Source: CAZXDS01 sp964639525
Lineage (GTDB): Bacteria; Bacteroidota; Ignavibacteria; Ignavibacteriales; Melioribacteraceae
Assembly (NCBI GenBank): GCA_964639525.1
Contig: CAZXDS010000019.1
Location: forward strand, 1-27,932
Length of the DNA: 27,932 nucleotides
Direction: 5' to 3'
Positions 14,772 to 24,011 of the stretch are shown here, piece by piece. Within the stretch, counting starts at the first letter, position 1, and each line of letters begins with the position of its first letter. The notes under the pieces are model-generated. The model saw only the letters and a program-made list of their open reading frames with translations. It was not told the DNA's origin and ran no database searches. A program made the position numbers and the translations under genes.

Positions 14772-16709
14772 ATGACAAACCCAATTTCACTATACTGTGC
14801 AAGTTTAACAAAATATAAAAGATACAAAACACGGGAAGTATTTGTTGGGAAAATTCCACTCGGCGGTTCAAATCCGATTCGAATTCAATCAATGACTACA
14901 ACCGATACAATGGACACAATTGCTACAGTTGAACAATCAATTAGAATGATAAAAACCGGATGCGAATATGTTAGAATAACAGCCCCTAGTATCAATGAAG
15001 CGTATAATCTAAAGCACATTAAAGATGAATTACACAAACGCGGATATGATGTTCCGTTGATAGCCGATATTCATTTTACTCCAAACGCCGCCGAAGCCGC
15101 AGCTAAAATTGTTGAAAAGGTACGAATAAATCCCGGCAATTATATTGACAAAAAAAAGTTTCAGCAAATTGAATATACTAACGAGCAATACAATGCTGAG
15201 ATTGCAAGAATTAGAGAACGTTTTTCGCCGCTTGTAAACATTTGCAAAATACACGGAACTGCAATGCGAATAGGAACAAATCACGGCTCGCTATCCGATA
15301 GAATAATGAGTCGTTACGGAGATACACCGCTCGGGATGGTGGAATCCGCACTTGAGTTTGTTAGAATTTGCGAAGAATTTGATTTTCACAATATTGTTCT
15401 TTCAATGAAATCGAGTAATACGCGGGTAATGGTTCAGGCTTACCGACTGCTGATAAACAAAATGGAAGCTGAAGGAATGAATTATCCTCTGCATCTCGGA
15501 GTTACAGAAGCCGGCGACGGCGAGGACGGACGCATAAAATCCGCCGTTGGAATCGGAACACTTTTGAACGACGGAATTGGCGATACTATTAGAGTTTCAT
15601 TAACCGAACCGCCGGAAAACGAGGTTCCTGTTGCAATCTCAATTACAAAGTCAATTAATAAACACAGCTATAACACACAAAGTTTGAGTGCCAAAGAACT
15701 ACCTTATAATCCTTTTGAATACCAAAGAAGGAAATCAGATAGAGTCGGTTCAATAGGCGGCAGTGAAGTAATTCGGGTGATTGCCGACTTGTCAAATCAA
15801 GCTCAAATCGGTTATGAACAGTTGAGTGAAATTGGCGCAGCCTATTTACCTGATTTAGATAAATGGAATTTCAGCGACCAAACACCTGACTTTGTTTTCA
15901 TTGGCGATAAGAAAATATGGATTGAAATACCAAACAATATTGGGGTGATTGCAAACTATCAAAGTTGGCTAACTTTTAAAACGCAAAACAATATTTTTCC
16001 ATTATTAAAAAATGAGCAAATTAATAAAATTAAAGATTTGAATACAAAATTGATTTTTGTTGAAATATCACCTAACGATTTTCAAAATGTTATCCTAAAA
16101 TTAGCGGATTTTAAAAATATTATTCTTGTATTGAATTCGGATTTGCAAAACGACTCAAGAGCACAGCGTAAATTTTTTATTGATTTGATGAATAATCAAT
16201 TGGTGTTTCCCGTGGTAATTAAAAACAAATACTCCATAGAGAACATTGATGAATTTAGGCTCTCGGCTGCAATTGATTTTGGCAATTTGCTAATTGACGG
16301 TTTCGGAGACGGAGTTTGGATTAAAACAAATGATGCAAAAAAGCTGACCGGAATTAATCGAAATTTGTTTGGAATACTGCAAGCATCGAGAGTTAGGATT
16401 TCAAAAACCGAATACATTGCGTGCCCTTCTTGCGGTAGAACTCTCTTTGACTTGGTTGACGTTACTAATGATATTAGAAAACGAACTGAACATTTGAAAG
16501 GTGTTAAAATTGGAATAATGGGCTGCATAGTAAACGGTCCCGGCGAAATGGCTGATGCCGATTACGGCTATGTCGGTTCCGGCCCCGGTAAAATCACTCT
16601 CTATCGCAGCAAGGAAGTTGTACGGAGAAATATTCCATCAAAATATGCTGTTGATGAATTGGTTGGAATAATTAAAGAAGATGGGAATTGGGTAGAGAAG
16701 TTGAAATAA
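14772..16709 (+). CDS. ispG: 4-hydroxy-3-methylbut-2-enyl diphosphate synthase, three-domain form
   Basis: A 645-residue IspG/GcpE that reduces methylerythritol cyclodiphosphate to HMBPP in the MEP isoprenoid pathway. The N-terminal TIM barrel starts with the conserved QSMTTTDT region and includes ADIHFTPNAA and VRINPGN. The C-terminal iron-sulfur domain has cluster ligands C551 and C554 in CPSCGRT, C585 in GIMGCIVNGPGE, and E592. Between them, from about residue 310 to 535, lies an extra domain not found in the roughly 370-residue proteobacterial enzyme. The same three-domain plan is known from plants, Bacteroidota and Chlorobi. The insert is less conserved and Asn/Lys-rich. AAAGAAAG lies just before the ATG. 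The end converges on the DUF1460 gene across 30 bp. Confidence 0.96.
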   Translation: MTNPISLYCASLTKYKRYKTREVFVGKIPLGGSNPIRIQSMTTTDTMDTIATVEQSIRMIKTGCEYVRITAPSINEAYNLKHIKDELHKRGYDVPLIADIHFTPNAAEAAAKIVEKVRINPGNYIDKKKFQQIEYTNEQYNAEIARIRERFSPLVNICKIHGTAMRIGTNHGSLSDRIMSRYGDTPLGMVESALEFVRICEEFDFHNIVLSMKSSNTRVMVQAYRLLINKMEAEGMNYPLHLGVTEAGDGEDGRIKSAVGIGTLLNDGIGDTIRVSLTEPPENEVPVAISITKSINKHSYNTQSLSAKELPYNPFEYQRRKSDRVGSIGGSEVIRVIADLSNQAQIGYEQLSEIGAAYLPDLDKWNFSDQTPDFVFIGDKKIWIEIPNNIGVIANYQSWLTFKTQNNIFPLLKNEQINKIKDLNTKLIFVEISPNDFQNVILKLADFKNIILVLNSDLQNDSRAQRKFFIDLMNNQLVFPVVIKNKYSIENIDEFRLSAAIDFGNLLIDGFGDGVWIKTNDAKKLTGINRNLFGILQASRVRISKTEYIACPSCGRTLFDLVDVTNDIRKRTEHLKGVKIGIMGCIVNGPGEMADADYGYVGSGPGKITLYRSKEVVRRNIPSKYAVDELVGIIKEDGNWVEKLK

Positions 16710-16739
16710 AACATCAGTTTTAAAAAAATAAAAAACCCG

Positions 16740-17594
16740 CTAATAAATTGGGCGTGAAACAATAATACCCGTTTGGTATTTATGTTTCAAAATATACTTG
16801 GCAAGCGGTACCTTTGAGATTTGTATTTTTTTACCGACATTTGGGGCATGAAAAAGGTGAATACGCCCGTCCTTTTCTCGTAGTGCAATTCCGGTGTGCG
16901 AAATGTCTAATCCCGGAATATCAGTAGTAATCCCAATTATATCACCACTCTGAAGTTTATTTTCCACATCGGCAATATTATTTTGAGGAATGTAAAAATA
17001 TTTCCTTTTGAAAATTTCCTCCTCAACCTTTCTTATTTTATCAATCATTAGCGAGTCATTTTTTAACTGCAAATATGAATTGGGATGAGTACTCATAAAA
17101 TCCACTTTATTTGGATAGGGAATTCCTCCGATTTCTTTAGTAATATCTTTTGTAATTCCACGTTTGTTCATATCATATATCCAATCGGAAAAATAATGAA
17201 GCCTTGAAGCGTAGCCATTTAATTTACCGTTGCGGTAGCGAATGTTTTCCAATTCGTTTATATAATTATCAAAGTTAGTTTTCCCCTCTTTTATTAATCG
17301 GGCAAAAACCAAAGACGTTTCCAAAAAAGTGTAGCAATCCAAACCGGACAAATGAACAACGAGGTTTTCCTTCTTATTTTTATCAAGAGTGTGGGATTCA
17401 TATTCCAAACCAATAAAACTTTTGGCAATGCTGATTAAAACAACATTTATTGGTTTGTTATAAAGCGAGTCATCGACAGCCAATTCAAATTTTGATTTGC
17501 AAATATTAACATCCTGCTGAGTGTATGTAGTTTGGGGAAACACAATTGCAGTCAGGAACTGGACAATAACCAATATATTAATTAAAATTTTCAT
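16740..17594 (-). CDS. DUF1460 N-acetylmuramoyl-L-alanine amidase-like protein, exported
   Basis: A 284-residue protein with a signal peptide (hydrophobic ILINILVIVQFLTAIV, likely cut after FPQ at residue 21). The mature chain is a DUF1460 domain: IGLEYESHTLD at 61-71, HLSGLDCYTFLET with probable nucleophile C87, and DISHTGIALRE with probable base H233, followed by HLFHAP. The family has an NlpC/P60-like papain fold and is thought to cleave peptidoglycan amide bonds in the periplasm; activity has not been shown for this one. It is the last gene after dnaB, 35 nt downstream. A weak CCC/GGG stem followed by a T-rich run overlaps its stop codon and could act as a terminator. Confidence 0.88.
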   Translation of the reverse strand: MKILINILVIVQFLTAIVFPQTTYTQQDVNICKSKFELAVDDSLYNKPINVVLISIAKSFIGLEYESHTLDKNKKENLVVHLSGLDCYTFLETSLVFARLIKEGKTNFDNYINELENIRYRNGKLNGYASRLHYFSDWIYDMNKRGITKDITKEIGGIPYPNKVDFMSTHPNSYLQLKNDSLMIDKIRKVEEEIFKRKYFYIPQNNIADVENKLQSGDIIGITTDIPGLDISHTGIALREKDGRIHLFHAPNVGKKIQISKVPLAKYILKHKYQTGIIVSRPIY

Positions 17595-17629
17595 AAGCTT
17601 TTTAGCTTTAAAAATAAAGTGAATTTCTT

Positions 17630-19069
17630 TTAGATCGGCATTTCATCTTCAGGCCCAGCCTCAATTTGCTGAGGTTGAGAATCCGAGTAAATTAAATCCA
17701 AGTTTTCAAAACGTGCATATTCTTTAATAAACCTAAGCTTTGCAGAACCAATGGGACCGTTACGCTGCTTACCAATAATAATTTCCGCTATTCCTTCGGT
17801 AGAATTCCCATCCTGATCCTGCATTATACCGTAGGCTTCCGGTCTGTAAAGGAAAAGGACAACATCGGCATCTTGCTCAATCGAACCGGACTCACGAAGA
17901 TGAGAAAGCATTGGGCGTTTAGTGTTCGACTGCTCAACCGCTCTATTCAACTGTGATAGAGCAACAACGGGAATATTCAATTCTTTTGCAAGTGCTTTTA
18001 ATGAGCGTGAGATATTAGAAATTTCGCGTTCTCTACTTTCAACTCTTCCCGCAGAAACCATCAATTGCATATAATCAATAATAACCATTTTGATCCCGTG
18101 TTCTGCTTTCAATCTACGGGATTTAGCACGAATTTGCAGCACGGTTTGAGACGCAGTATCATCAATAAATATTTTAGCGTTGCTGAGTTTATGAGCTGTT
18201 TTACTTATCCTTGAACCTTCGGAAGCTTTGAATTTTCCGGTTCTAATACTATGCGCATTAATTCGTGCTTCCGCTGAGATTAACCTTGTTACTAACTGAA
18301 TGGTTGACATTTCCAGACTAAAAACAGCAACAGGCATATCATATTGAACTGCCACATTCCTGGCAGCTGAAAGGGCAAAAGCTGTTTTCCCCATCGAAGG
18401 ACGGGCAGCAATAATAATTAAATCCGATGGTTGAAATCCGCCGAGCAATTCGTCCAAATCAGTAAAGCCCGTAGGTACGGCAAACTGAGAAAGTTTTTGC
18501 GAATGAATTGCTTCAATATGCTCAATAGCTTCTTTAACAGCCTTACTCATAGTTTTGTAGGATTCTTTAAGTCCCTGCTCTGTAATTTCAAAAACTTTTT
18601 TTTCAGCGTCATCCAAAATGTCGAATACATCATCCTGACCTTTATAAGCTGAATTAGCAATTTCCATAGAAGTTTTTATTAATTCACGTAGAATCCATTT
18701 TTCCATTACAATACGCGAATGATAATCAACATTTGCAGCAGATGATATTTGCTGAGATAATTCACTTAAATAAGCTGCTCCGCCTGCTGCATCAGCTCTA
18801 TCGGTTTTACGAAGTTCCTCATAAACCGTTACAACATCAATCGGTTCATTAGCATTGAACAAAGATATCATTGCTTCAAAAATTGATTGGTGTTTCGGAC
18901 TAAAGAAATAGTTCGGGCGCAGTACTTCCATTGCACGAGGAACAGAAGTTGGCTCAATCAACATAGCTCCGAGTACTTCACGTTCAATTTCCAATGCTTC
19001 GGGAGGCTTAGTTGCAGCTTTCCTCAGATCATCTATTGTAATTTCTTCTTTTACTTTTTTCTTTGCCAT
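17630..19069 (-). CDS. dnaB: replicative DNA helicase
   Basis: A 479-residue hexameric 5'-3' helicase of the replication fork. The N-terminal helical domain (about 25-125) contains the EREVLGAML start typical of the family. The RecA-like motor domain begins near residue 200 with GFTDLDELLGGFQPSDL. It carries Walker A ARPSMGKTA (222-230), SLEMS (251-255), Walker B VIIDYMQLM, and the motif H4 region GSIEQDADVVLFLYRPE. There is no intein. The gene lies 18 nt downstream of the family 4 uracil-DNA glycosylase gene and 35 nt upstream of the DUF1460 gene, and its primase partner is at 11552-13417 on the same strand. Confidence 0.97.
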   Translation of the reverse strand: MAKKKVKEEITIDDLRKAATKPPEALEIEREVLGAMLIEPTSVPRAMEVLRPNYFFSPKHQSIFEAMISLFNANEPIDVVTVYEELRKTDRADAAGGAAYLSELSQQISSAANVDYHSRIVMEKWILRELIKTSMEIANSAYKGQDDVFDILDDAEKKVFEITEQGLKESYKTMSKAVKEAIEHIEAIHSQKLSQFAVPTGFTDLDELLGGFQPSDLIIIAARPSMGKTAFALSAARNVAVQYDMPVAVFSLEMSTIQLVTRLISAEARINAHSIRTGKFKASEGSRISKTAHKLSNAKIFIDDTASQTVLQIRAKSRRLKAEHGIKMVIIDYMQLMVSAGRVESREREISNISRSLKALAKELNIPVVALSQLNRAVEQSNTKRPMLSHLRESGSIEQDADVVLFLYRPEAYGIMQDQDGNSTEGIAEIIIGKQRNGPIGSAKLRFIKEYARFENLDLIYSDSQPQQIEAGPEDEMPI

Positions 19070-19087
19070 AATTTATTAATTCAATTT

Positions 19088-19852
19088 TTAAGATTTAAGT
19101 TCTTCAAACAATTTTTTAAACTGCTGAACATCTTCCCAAGCTCCACGTTTCCAATTTGGATTACGCAACAATGCTGCAGGATGATATGTTACCATAGTTT
19201 TTACACCATGCAATTCGTAAACATTGCCCCGCATTTTTGTTAAGCTTGTTTTTAATTTTAACAAACCGTTTGCTGCAACAAGCCCTAATAAAAGAATCAC
19301 TTTGGGTTTAATCAACTCAATTTGTTTGTAAAGATATGGTAAACACATTTCCATTTCAGAAGGTAGTGGATTACGATTTCCAGGAGGTCGGCATTTTAAA
19401 ATATTTGCAATATAAATTTCTTCCCTCGTTAACTTAATTGCTATAAGAATATCGGTGAGTAGTTTTCCCGCACGCCCGACAAAAGGGACTCCTTGTTTGT
19501 CTTCTTCGGCTCCGGGGGCTTCACCAATGATCATAATATCAGCATTCGAGTTGCCGGCTCCAAAGACAAAGCTATTACGCGTTTTGCCCAGAGCGCACTT
19601 TTGACAATTATGTATTAAACTTTCTAAATCAACAATACTTTGAGATTCTTGAAAAGGTTCAGCCTTCAATTTTATTCTTTCTTTATTTTGGTCAAAACTA
19701 TTATTTTCAACTTTATTAACAAGTTCCGGTTCATTGTTTTTGTCAACTCTAAACTTTGAAGAAATATTTAAGTGAGTAAATGTTTCTTCGCCAAAAATTT
19801 CTTTTTGTGTCTCGAGGGTATTAAATATTTCTTTTTTTATATCGGTTTTCAA
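19088..19852 (-). CDS. family 4 uracil-DNA glycosylase
   Basis: A 254-residue iron-sulfur uracil-DNA glycosylase that removes uracil from DNA. Cluster ligands are C83 and C86 in CQKCALGKTR, C154 in KCRPPGNRNP and C170. Motif A is GEAPGAEED at 110-118, and motif B is TYHPAALLRNP near the C-terminus. The first 75 residues are a polar, poorly conserved extension, common in this family in Bacteroidota-like genomes. No ATG occurs before the catalytic core; the frame opens at a TTG at 19852 with no clear Shine-Dalgarno, so the exact start is uncertain. It heads the udg-dnaB-DUF1460 group. Confidence 0.92.
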   Translation of the reverse strand: MKTDIKKEIFNTLETQKEIFGEETFTHLNISSKFRVDKNNEPELVNKVENNSFDQNKERIKLKAEPFQESQSIVDLESLIHNCQKCALGKTRNSFVFGAGNSNADIMIIGEAPGAEEDKQGVPFVGRAGKLLTDILIAIKLTREEIYIANILKCRPPGNRNPLPSEMEMCLPYLYKQIELIKPKVILLLGLVAANGLLKLKTSLTKMRGNVYELHGVKTMVTYHPAALLRNPNWKRGAWEDVQQFKKLFEELKS

Positions 19853-19939
19853 TTTTTATTCAATATTATTTTCACAAAGTAATTTAACGAAACCGTAAGA
19901 TAAAAAATATTCGTACAACTAAATTGTTATTCGAATAAA

Positions 19940-19967
19940 TAAAAAAAGCCACTCTTAATGAGCAGCT
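19940..19967 (-). terminator. Rho-independent terminator after rpoZ
   Basis: On the minus strand AGCTGCTC, the loop ATTAA and GAGTGGCT form a stem with a 2x2 internal mismatch, immediately followed by seven T. It sits about 20 nt past the rpoZ stop and would end the yicC-gmk-rpoZ transcript before the udg gene. Confidence 0.65.
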
Positions 19968-19988
19968 TAATTTAAGAAAATAATTTAT

Positions 19989-20288
19989 CTAAATTTCGTC
20001 ATCTTCTTTGTATCTATATGTCAATTCCCCGTCCAATAGCTGTTGAAGAGCAACCTGGTGCGGTTTAGGTCTATTTTCAAATTCAACAGAAATTTTTGCA
20101 AGCTCGGAATTATCTCGCTCGTCAAGCTCATCTTCTAATCCCGGGACTAATGAACCGGCTAAAGTATTATATTCAAGACGGTTATCATCGTTTATTCTGC
20201 GGGCTTTTCTTCCCACAACAGCAATACCTTCATATAAATTAGCTGCTACTTTATCAAAATCTCTTAAATCAAGGGGTGTTATATTCAT
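19989..20288 (-). CDS. rpoZ: DNA-directed RNA polymerase omega subunit
   Basis: A 99-residue omega subunit that binds the beta' subunit and helps core polymerase assemble. The helix NLYEGIAVVGRKARRIND is the conserved beta'-contact segment, and EFENRPKPHQVALQQLLDGEL is the second conserved part. A tract of acidic residues lies between them (LEDELDERDNSE). The position just downstream of gmk is the classical yicC-gmk-rpoZ order, with an 11-nt gap to gmk. A terminator follows. Confidence 0.9.
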   Translation of the reverse strand: MNITPLDLRDFDKVAANLYEGIAVVGRKARRINDDNRLEYNTLAGSLVPGLEDELDERDNSELAKISVEFENRPKPHQVALQQLLDGELTYRYKEDDEI

Positions 20289-20299
20289 AGTATTATTCC

Positions 20300-20863
20300 T
20301 TATATTTCTTTTTTTACAATTTCTTTAACTTTGTTAATCGCATTTTTCAAATCATCATTTATTACCGCATAATCGAACTGGCTTTCGAAACTTAATTCCA
20401 TTTCAGCTCTTTTAACACGTTTTATTAAATCATCTTCTGTTTCAGTATTTCTTTTTACCAAACGAATTTTAAGTTCCTCAATACTCGGGGGAACAATAAA
20501 GATTAATACGGAATTCGGATAAACTTTTTTAATCTCCAAAGCACCTTTAACGTCAACTTCAAGAACAACGGATTTTCCTTCAGTAAGGTTTTGTTCAACA
20601 ACTTTTTTTAAAGTTCCGTAATAATAATCATAAAATTGTTCCCATTCAATAAAACGTCCGGAATCAATTTTTTTCTTAAACTCATTTTCCGAAATAAAAT
20701 AATAATGTTTCCCCTCAATTTCGTCAGAACGTTTTTTTCGCGTTGTAGCCGAAACAGAAAAAACCAATTGGGGAAATTCCTTCAGCATTGTTTTTACAAT
20801 TGTCGATTTTCCGGAACCGCTCGGTGCCGAGAATACAAATATTTTACCTCTTTTTACATTCAA
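20300..20863 (-). CDS. gmk: guanylate kinase
   Basis: A 187-residue enzyme that phosphorylates GMP to GDP. The P-loop is APSGSGKST at residues 13-21. The GMP-binding domain has SVSATTRKKRSDEIEGKHYYF and EWEQFYDYYYGT, and the lid region contains VKRNTETEDDLIKR. All are close to the standard family, and length is normal. The frame opens with TTG at 20863, 3 nt after the yicC stop; an ATG overlapping it is out of frame, and no in-frame ATG precedes the P-loop. Translation therefore seems coupled to yicC. Confidence 0.95.
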   Translation of the reverse strand: MNVKRGKIFVFSAPSGSGKSTIVKTMLKEFPQLVFSVSATTRKKRSDEIEGKHYYFISENEFKKKIDSGRFIEWEQFYDYYYGTLKKVVEQNLTEGKSVVLEVDVKGALEIKKVYPNSVLIFIVPPSIEELKIRLVKRNTETEDDLIKRVKRAEMELSFESQFDYAVINDDLKNAINKVKEIVKKEI

Positions 20864-20866
20864 CTT

Positions 20867-21742
20867 TTACTCAATGTTTTGGATTTGCTCTCTCACTTTT
20901 TCTAATTCTTCTTTAATAAAAATTCCAAGATGAGAAATTTCCGTAGAGATTGTTTTACTGTTAATTGTATTGGCTTCCCGATTCATTTCCTGTGTTATAA
21001 AATTTAATTTTCTTCCCGCTTCTTCCGATTGTTCCAATGTGTCTATGAACATTTTTATATGGCTTTCAAGCCTCACACATTCTTCGGTTATATCAAATTT
21101 TTCGGCAAGTATTGCAAGCTCAAAATTTAAGCGTTCCGAATTATTTTCCAAATCTTCAAAAAGTTGTATTGCTCTGTTTTTTAATTTTAAGAAATAGCTG
21201 TTTACCGATGGTCTGCTTGCCGAGTTAATTTGCCCAACCGTTTTTTGTATATTAATAACACGCGTTTTCAAATCGGTTGTTAATTCCATGCCCTCTTTTA
21301 ATCTCATTTCTTTAAAATTTTCGAGAGCTTTTCCGATTGATTTTTCAACTAATTGATATTCATCTTCAACATCTAAAACAGTGTCTGTCAAAAACATATT
21401 TTGAAACAATAAAATATTATCCAGCGAAATTTTATCATCGGTTTCAGAAGAATTTTTAAGTTCATTCAATATTCCGAGAGCAGATGTCAAACCATTTTTA
21501 TCAACAAAAATTGGCTTACTGTCAGTCCCTTCCCTTTTAAAAAATATTGATAGTGTAACTTTCCCGCGTTTAATGTTTTTCTTTATTAAATCTCTTATTG
21601 AAAATTCTTTGTCTGACAAACTGCGAGGAATTTTAAGACTCAAATCTAGAAACCGACTGTTAAAACTTTTTATTTCCGTCTCAATAATTAGAGTACCGGA
21701 TGAAATCACTCCTTTTCCAAATCCTGTCATACTTGAAATCAT
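20867..21742 (-). CDS. yicC: YicC/YloC family endoribonuclease
   Basis: A 291-residue protein with the family N-terminus MISSMTGFGKG and ETEIKSFNSRFLD. The C-terminal DUF1732 part contains FDITEECVRLESHI and GRKLNFITQEMNREANT, which carry the conserved acidic and basic residues, and it ends EELEKVREQIQNIE. YicC proteins form a hexameric RNase that cleaves RNA hairpins. The gene heads the yicC-gmk-rpoZ string. The gap of 87 bp before it, after the Omp85 gene, may contain a promoter. Confidence 0.95.
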   Translation of the reverse strand: MISSMTGFGKGVISSGTLIIETEIKSFNSRFLDLSLKIPRSLSDKEFSIRDLIKKNIKRGKVTLSIFFKREGTDSKPIFVDKNGLTSALGILNELKNSSETDDKISLDNILLFQNMFLTDTVLDVEDEYQLVEKSIGKALENFKEMRLKEGMELTTDLKTRVINIQKTVGQINSASRPSVNSYFLKLKNRAIQLFEDLENNSERLNFELAILAEKFDITEECVRLESHIKMFIDTLEQSEEAGRKLNFITQEMNREANTINSKTISTEISHLGIFIKEELEKVREQIQNIE

Positions 21743-21829
21743 AACGCACCATAATAAAAAAAATGAATTATAAATTTACGGATTTTATAATAACTAAACG
21801 ACTAAAAATTTTAAAATACTTGTTAAAAA

Positions 21830-24010
21830 CTAAAAAGCTTCACCAATTCCAATATGAATTTGAAGAGTTCCGTCTTTTAAAAGTTTCTTTTTAGTTATTG
21901 GACGTCTATCATTCGGATCGTAAATTCTAAATCCGAAATCTATTCTAAACGGAGCAAATGTGCTATAATATCTAAAGCCGAAACCTGCTGCAACTGCAAT
22001 GCTGTTCCATTGAATTTCTCTAAAAGCATTCCAAACATTGCCATAATCCACAAATAAAGCCGTACCGAAATTACCGAAAACTCTATTTCGTGTTTCAAAT
22101 GAACCTTCCATAATTAAAAATCCACCGGGGGTAGCTCTTTGCAAAAATAACTGTTCTAATTCCACAATAGTCAAGTTTTGAGGAACTTCACCGGTAGATA
22201 TACCCAAATCTCGTGAAGCCCAACCTCTAATTGAGTTGCTGCCTCCGGCATTAAACCGCTGAGTAATTGAAATATTATTTCTATTCCCTGAATATGCTTG
22301 CATGTAACCTAATTTGAATTTTATTCCAAATGCCGAAACTTTTGAGCTGTAAATTTCGGGGAATAACGAACCCGTAAACAAAAGCTTGTAATATAAAGGA
22401 GAGCCTGCAGAACTTTTTGAAGCACCGGTAAACAATCGCGAAAGTGCATTTCCGTTAGCTAATAGAAACGAAAGCTTATAACCTTTGGTTGGGAAAAGCA
22501 GACTGTTTGTTTTAATTGCGTCAAAATTTACACCGATTAAGGAAGTGTTGACTATCTGATTTTTATTTTCAGACGGAATATTATTTACAAATTCAGTCGC
22601 TGCCGAGTCTACGTTGTAGTCCGAAGGCAAACCGGCGGTATTGCTAATTTGGGTTTTTGCCAAACGGAACAAATAAGAATCCTGCAAAATTGTGTTAGAA
22701 TGTTCAAAAGTAATAAACGGAACAAAACTTGTAAAATATACTCTTGGTGCAAGATCAAAATCCAAACTTATTTTTCCACCGTAAATAGTAGTACTATAAT
22801 CTTGACGTCTTTTCTGCAGCGTTAAGTATGCTTCAAGTTTTGTTTGTATCAATTGTCCAAATAAAAATGGCTGCTCAACAATCAGTCTTGCATCCGAATA
22901 CCCGTAAATATTTGAATCGACTAATGACGGATGGCTAATAAAATCTAAAATATTTTGAGCGGCAATTGATGTTTGCAGTGTTAGTTTTCTGGCATTTCCA
23001 AAAAAATTTTTCCGCGAATATCCGAGACTAAGCCCCAAATTAAAAGCATTATCCTCATTATTCAAAATTACTTCCGGCACTAATTCGTTCATTTTGCCTA
23101 CTGTGGTTTTTACTTGTATTGGAACAGTTGAATTGCTTGTATCTGCAAGAAGAGGGGAAACAAATGCAGAAGAAAATAAATTTGTTCTGTATAGTCTAAT
23201 TTGTGAACTGTTCAATTCATCATTGCTAAACAGAGAACCTTTTTTAATATCTACTATATCTCTAATTAAATCATCTTGAATAAATGCTTTTCCTTCACCT
23301 TTGGTTTCTATTAAAACATTGCTAATTTTATATCTTTTTGAAGGATTAAATTTCATGGTAACAGATACTTTTTTATATGTTGTATCCACATAAATGTCCG
23401 GTTGCTCGTAATAAAAAAACATGTATCCACGGTCTTGGAAATACTTAGTTGTATATGCCAAATCATTTAAAACATTTTTTTCATTATATATTGTTGTCGT
23501 ATCAAGTTTAATTTTTTCTTCAGTAGCCTTTACAAACTTATCGGATACATTTTTAAGTCCTTTTTTAACAATATTTTTAAAATGATATGGAACACCTTCA
23601 GAAATTGTATAGTTCAATTCAACTTCAGAGTTCAATGTATCAACTATATAGTTATAATTGATTTTTATATCAAAGTATCCGTTAACTTTATAAAAAGTTT
23701 CCATTGAATTTATATCGCCCCTAATTAATGTTGAATCAAATGAGACTTTCTCAGCGCCAAACGGGCTAAATGAATAAATAAATTGTGATAACCACGACGG
23801 TGATTCTTTAGATATAATTATATTTTTCAGTTCGGAATCAGAATAAACAGAATTTCCGGCAAAATTAATTGACTGTAAACTTAGTTTGTTTTTTTGCTGC
23901 GAATAAATGTTCACTGAAATGGATTGCAAGCAGATAGTTAATATGAAAATATATTTGTAATTTATATTTTGAGCAAGTTTAACAATATTTTTAATTGTAG
24001 TACTCTTCAT
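21830..24010 (-). CDS. BamA/TamA-family (Omp85) outer-membrane protein
   Basis: A 726-residue protein. The signal-like hydrophobic segment YIFILTICLQSISVNIY at about 20-36 is preceded by an unusually long polar N-terminus. Residues 45 to about 320 hold roughly three POTRA-like repeats, for example ISNVLIETKGEGKAFIQDDLIRD. The rest is a 16-strand barrel with the Omp85 L6 motif IRGW at 594-597, and the chain ends in Phe, as expected for barrel insertion. The length and repeat number fit TamA-like or generic surface-antigen family proteins better than BamA, which has five POTRA domains. It should insert or move proteins or lipids at the outer membrane. The start is 1 nt after the stop of the YkuD-like gene, so the two are translated together. 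Confidence 0.88.
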   Translation of the reverse strand: MKSTTIKNIVKLAQNINYKYIFILTICLQSISVNIYSQQKNKLSLQSINFAGNSVYSDSELKNIIISKESPSWLSQFIYSFSPFGAEKVSFDSTLIRGDINSMETFYKVNGYFDIKINYNYIVDTLNSEVELNYTISEGVPYHFKNIVKKGLKNVSDKFVKATEEKIKLDTTTIYNEKNVLNDLAYTTKYFQDRGYMFFYYEQPDIYVDTTYKKVSVTMKFNPSKRYKISNVLIETKGEGKAFIQDDLIRDIVDIKKGSLFSNDELNSSQIRLYRTNLFSSAFVSPLLADTSNSTVPIQVKTTVGKMNELVPEVILNNEDNAFNLGLSLGYSRKNFFGNARKLTLQTSIAAQNILDFISHPSLVDSNIYGYSDARLIVEQPFLFGQLIQTKLEAYLTLQKRRQDYSTTIYGGKISLDFDLAPRVYFTSFVPFITFEHSNTILQDSYLFRLAKTQISNTAGLPSDYNVDSAATEFVNNIPSENKNQIVNTSLIGVNFDAIKTNSLLFPTKGYKLSFLLANGNALSRLFTGASKSSAGSPLYYKLLFTGSLFPEIYSSKVSAFGIKFKLGYMQAYSGNRNNISITQRFNAGGSNSIRGWASRDLGISTGEVPQNLTIVELEQLFLQRATPGGFLIMEGSFETRNRVFGNFGTALFVDYGNVWNAFREIQWNSIAVAAGFGFRYYSTFAPFRIDFGFRIYDPNDRRPITKKKLLKDGTLQIHIGIGEAF

Positions 24011-24011
24011 A

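Noticed and set aside
16716..16760. Strong bidirectional terminator between ispG and the DUF1460 gene
   Set aside because: The stem is only about three G-C pairs with a long loop and overlaps the DUF1460 stop codon; the T-rich flank is suggestive but not enough for a feature call.
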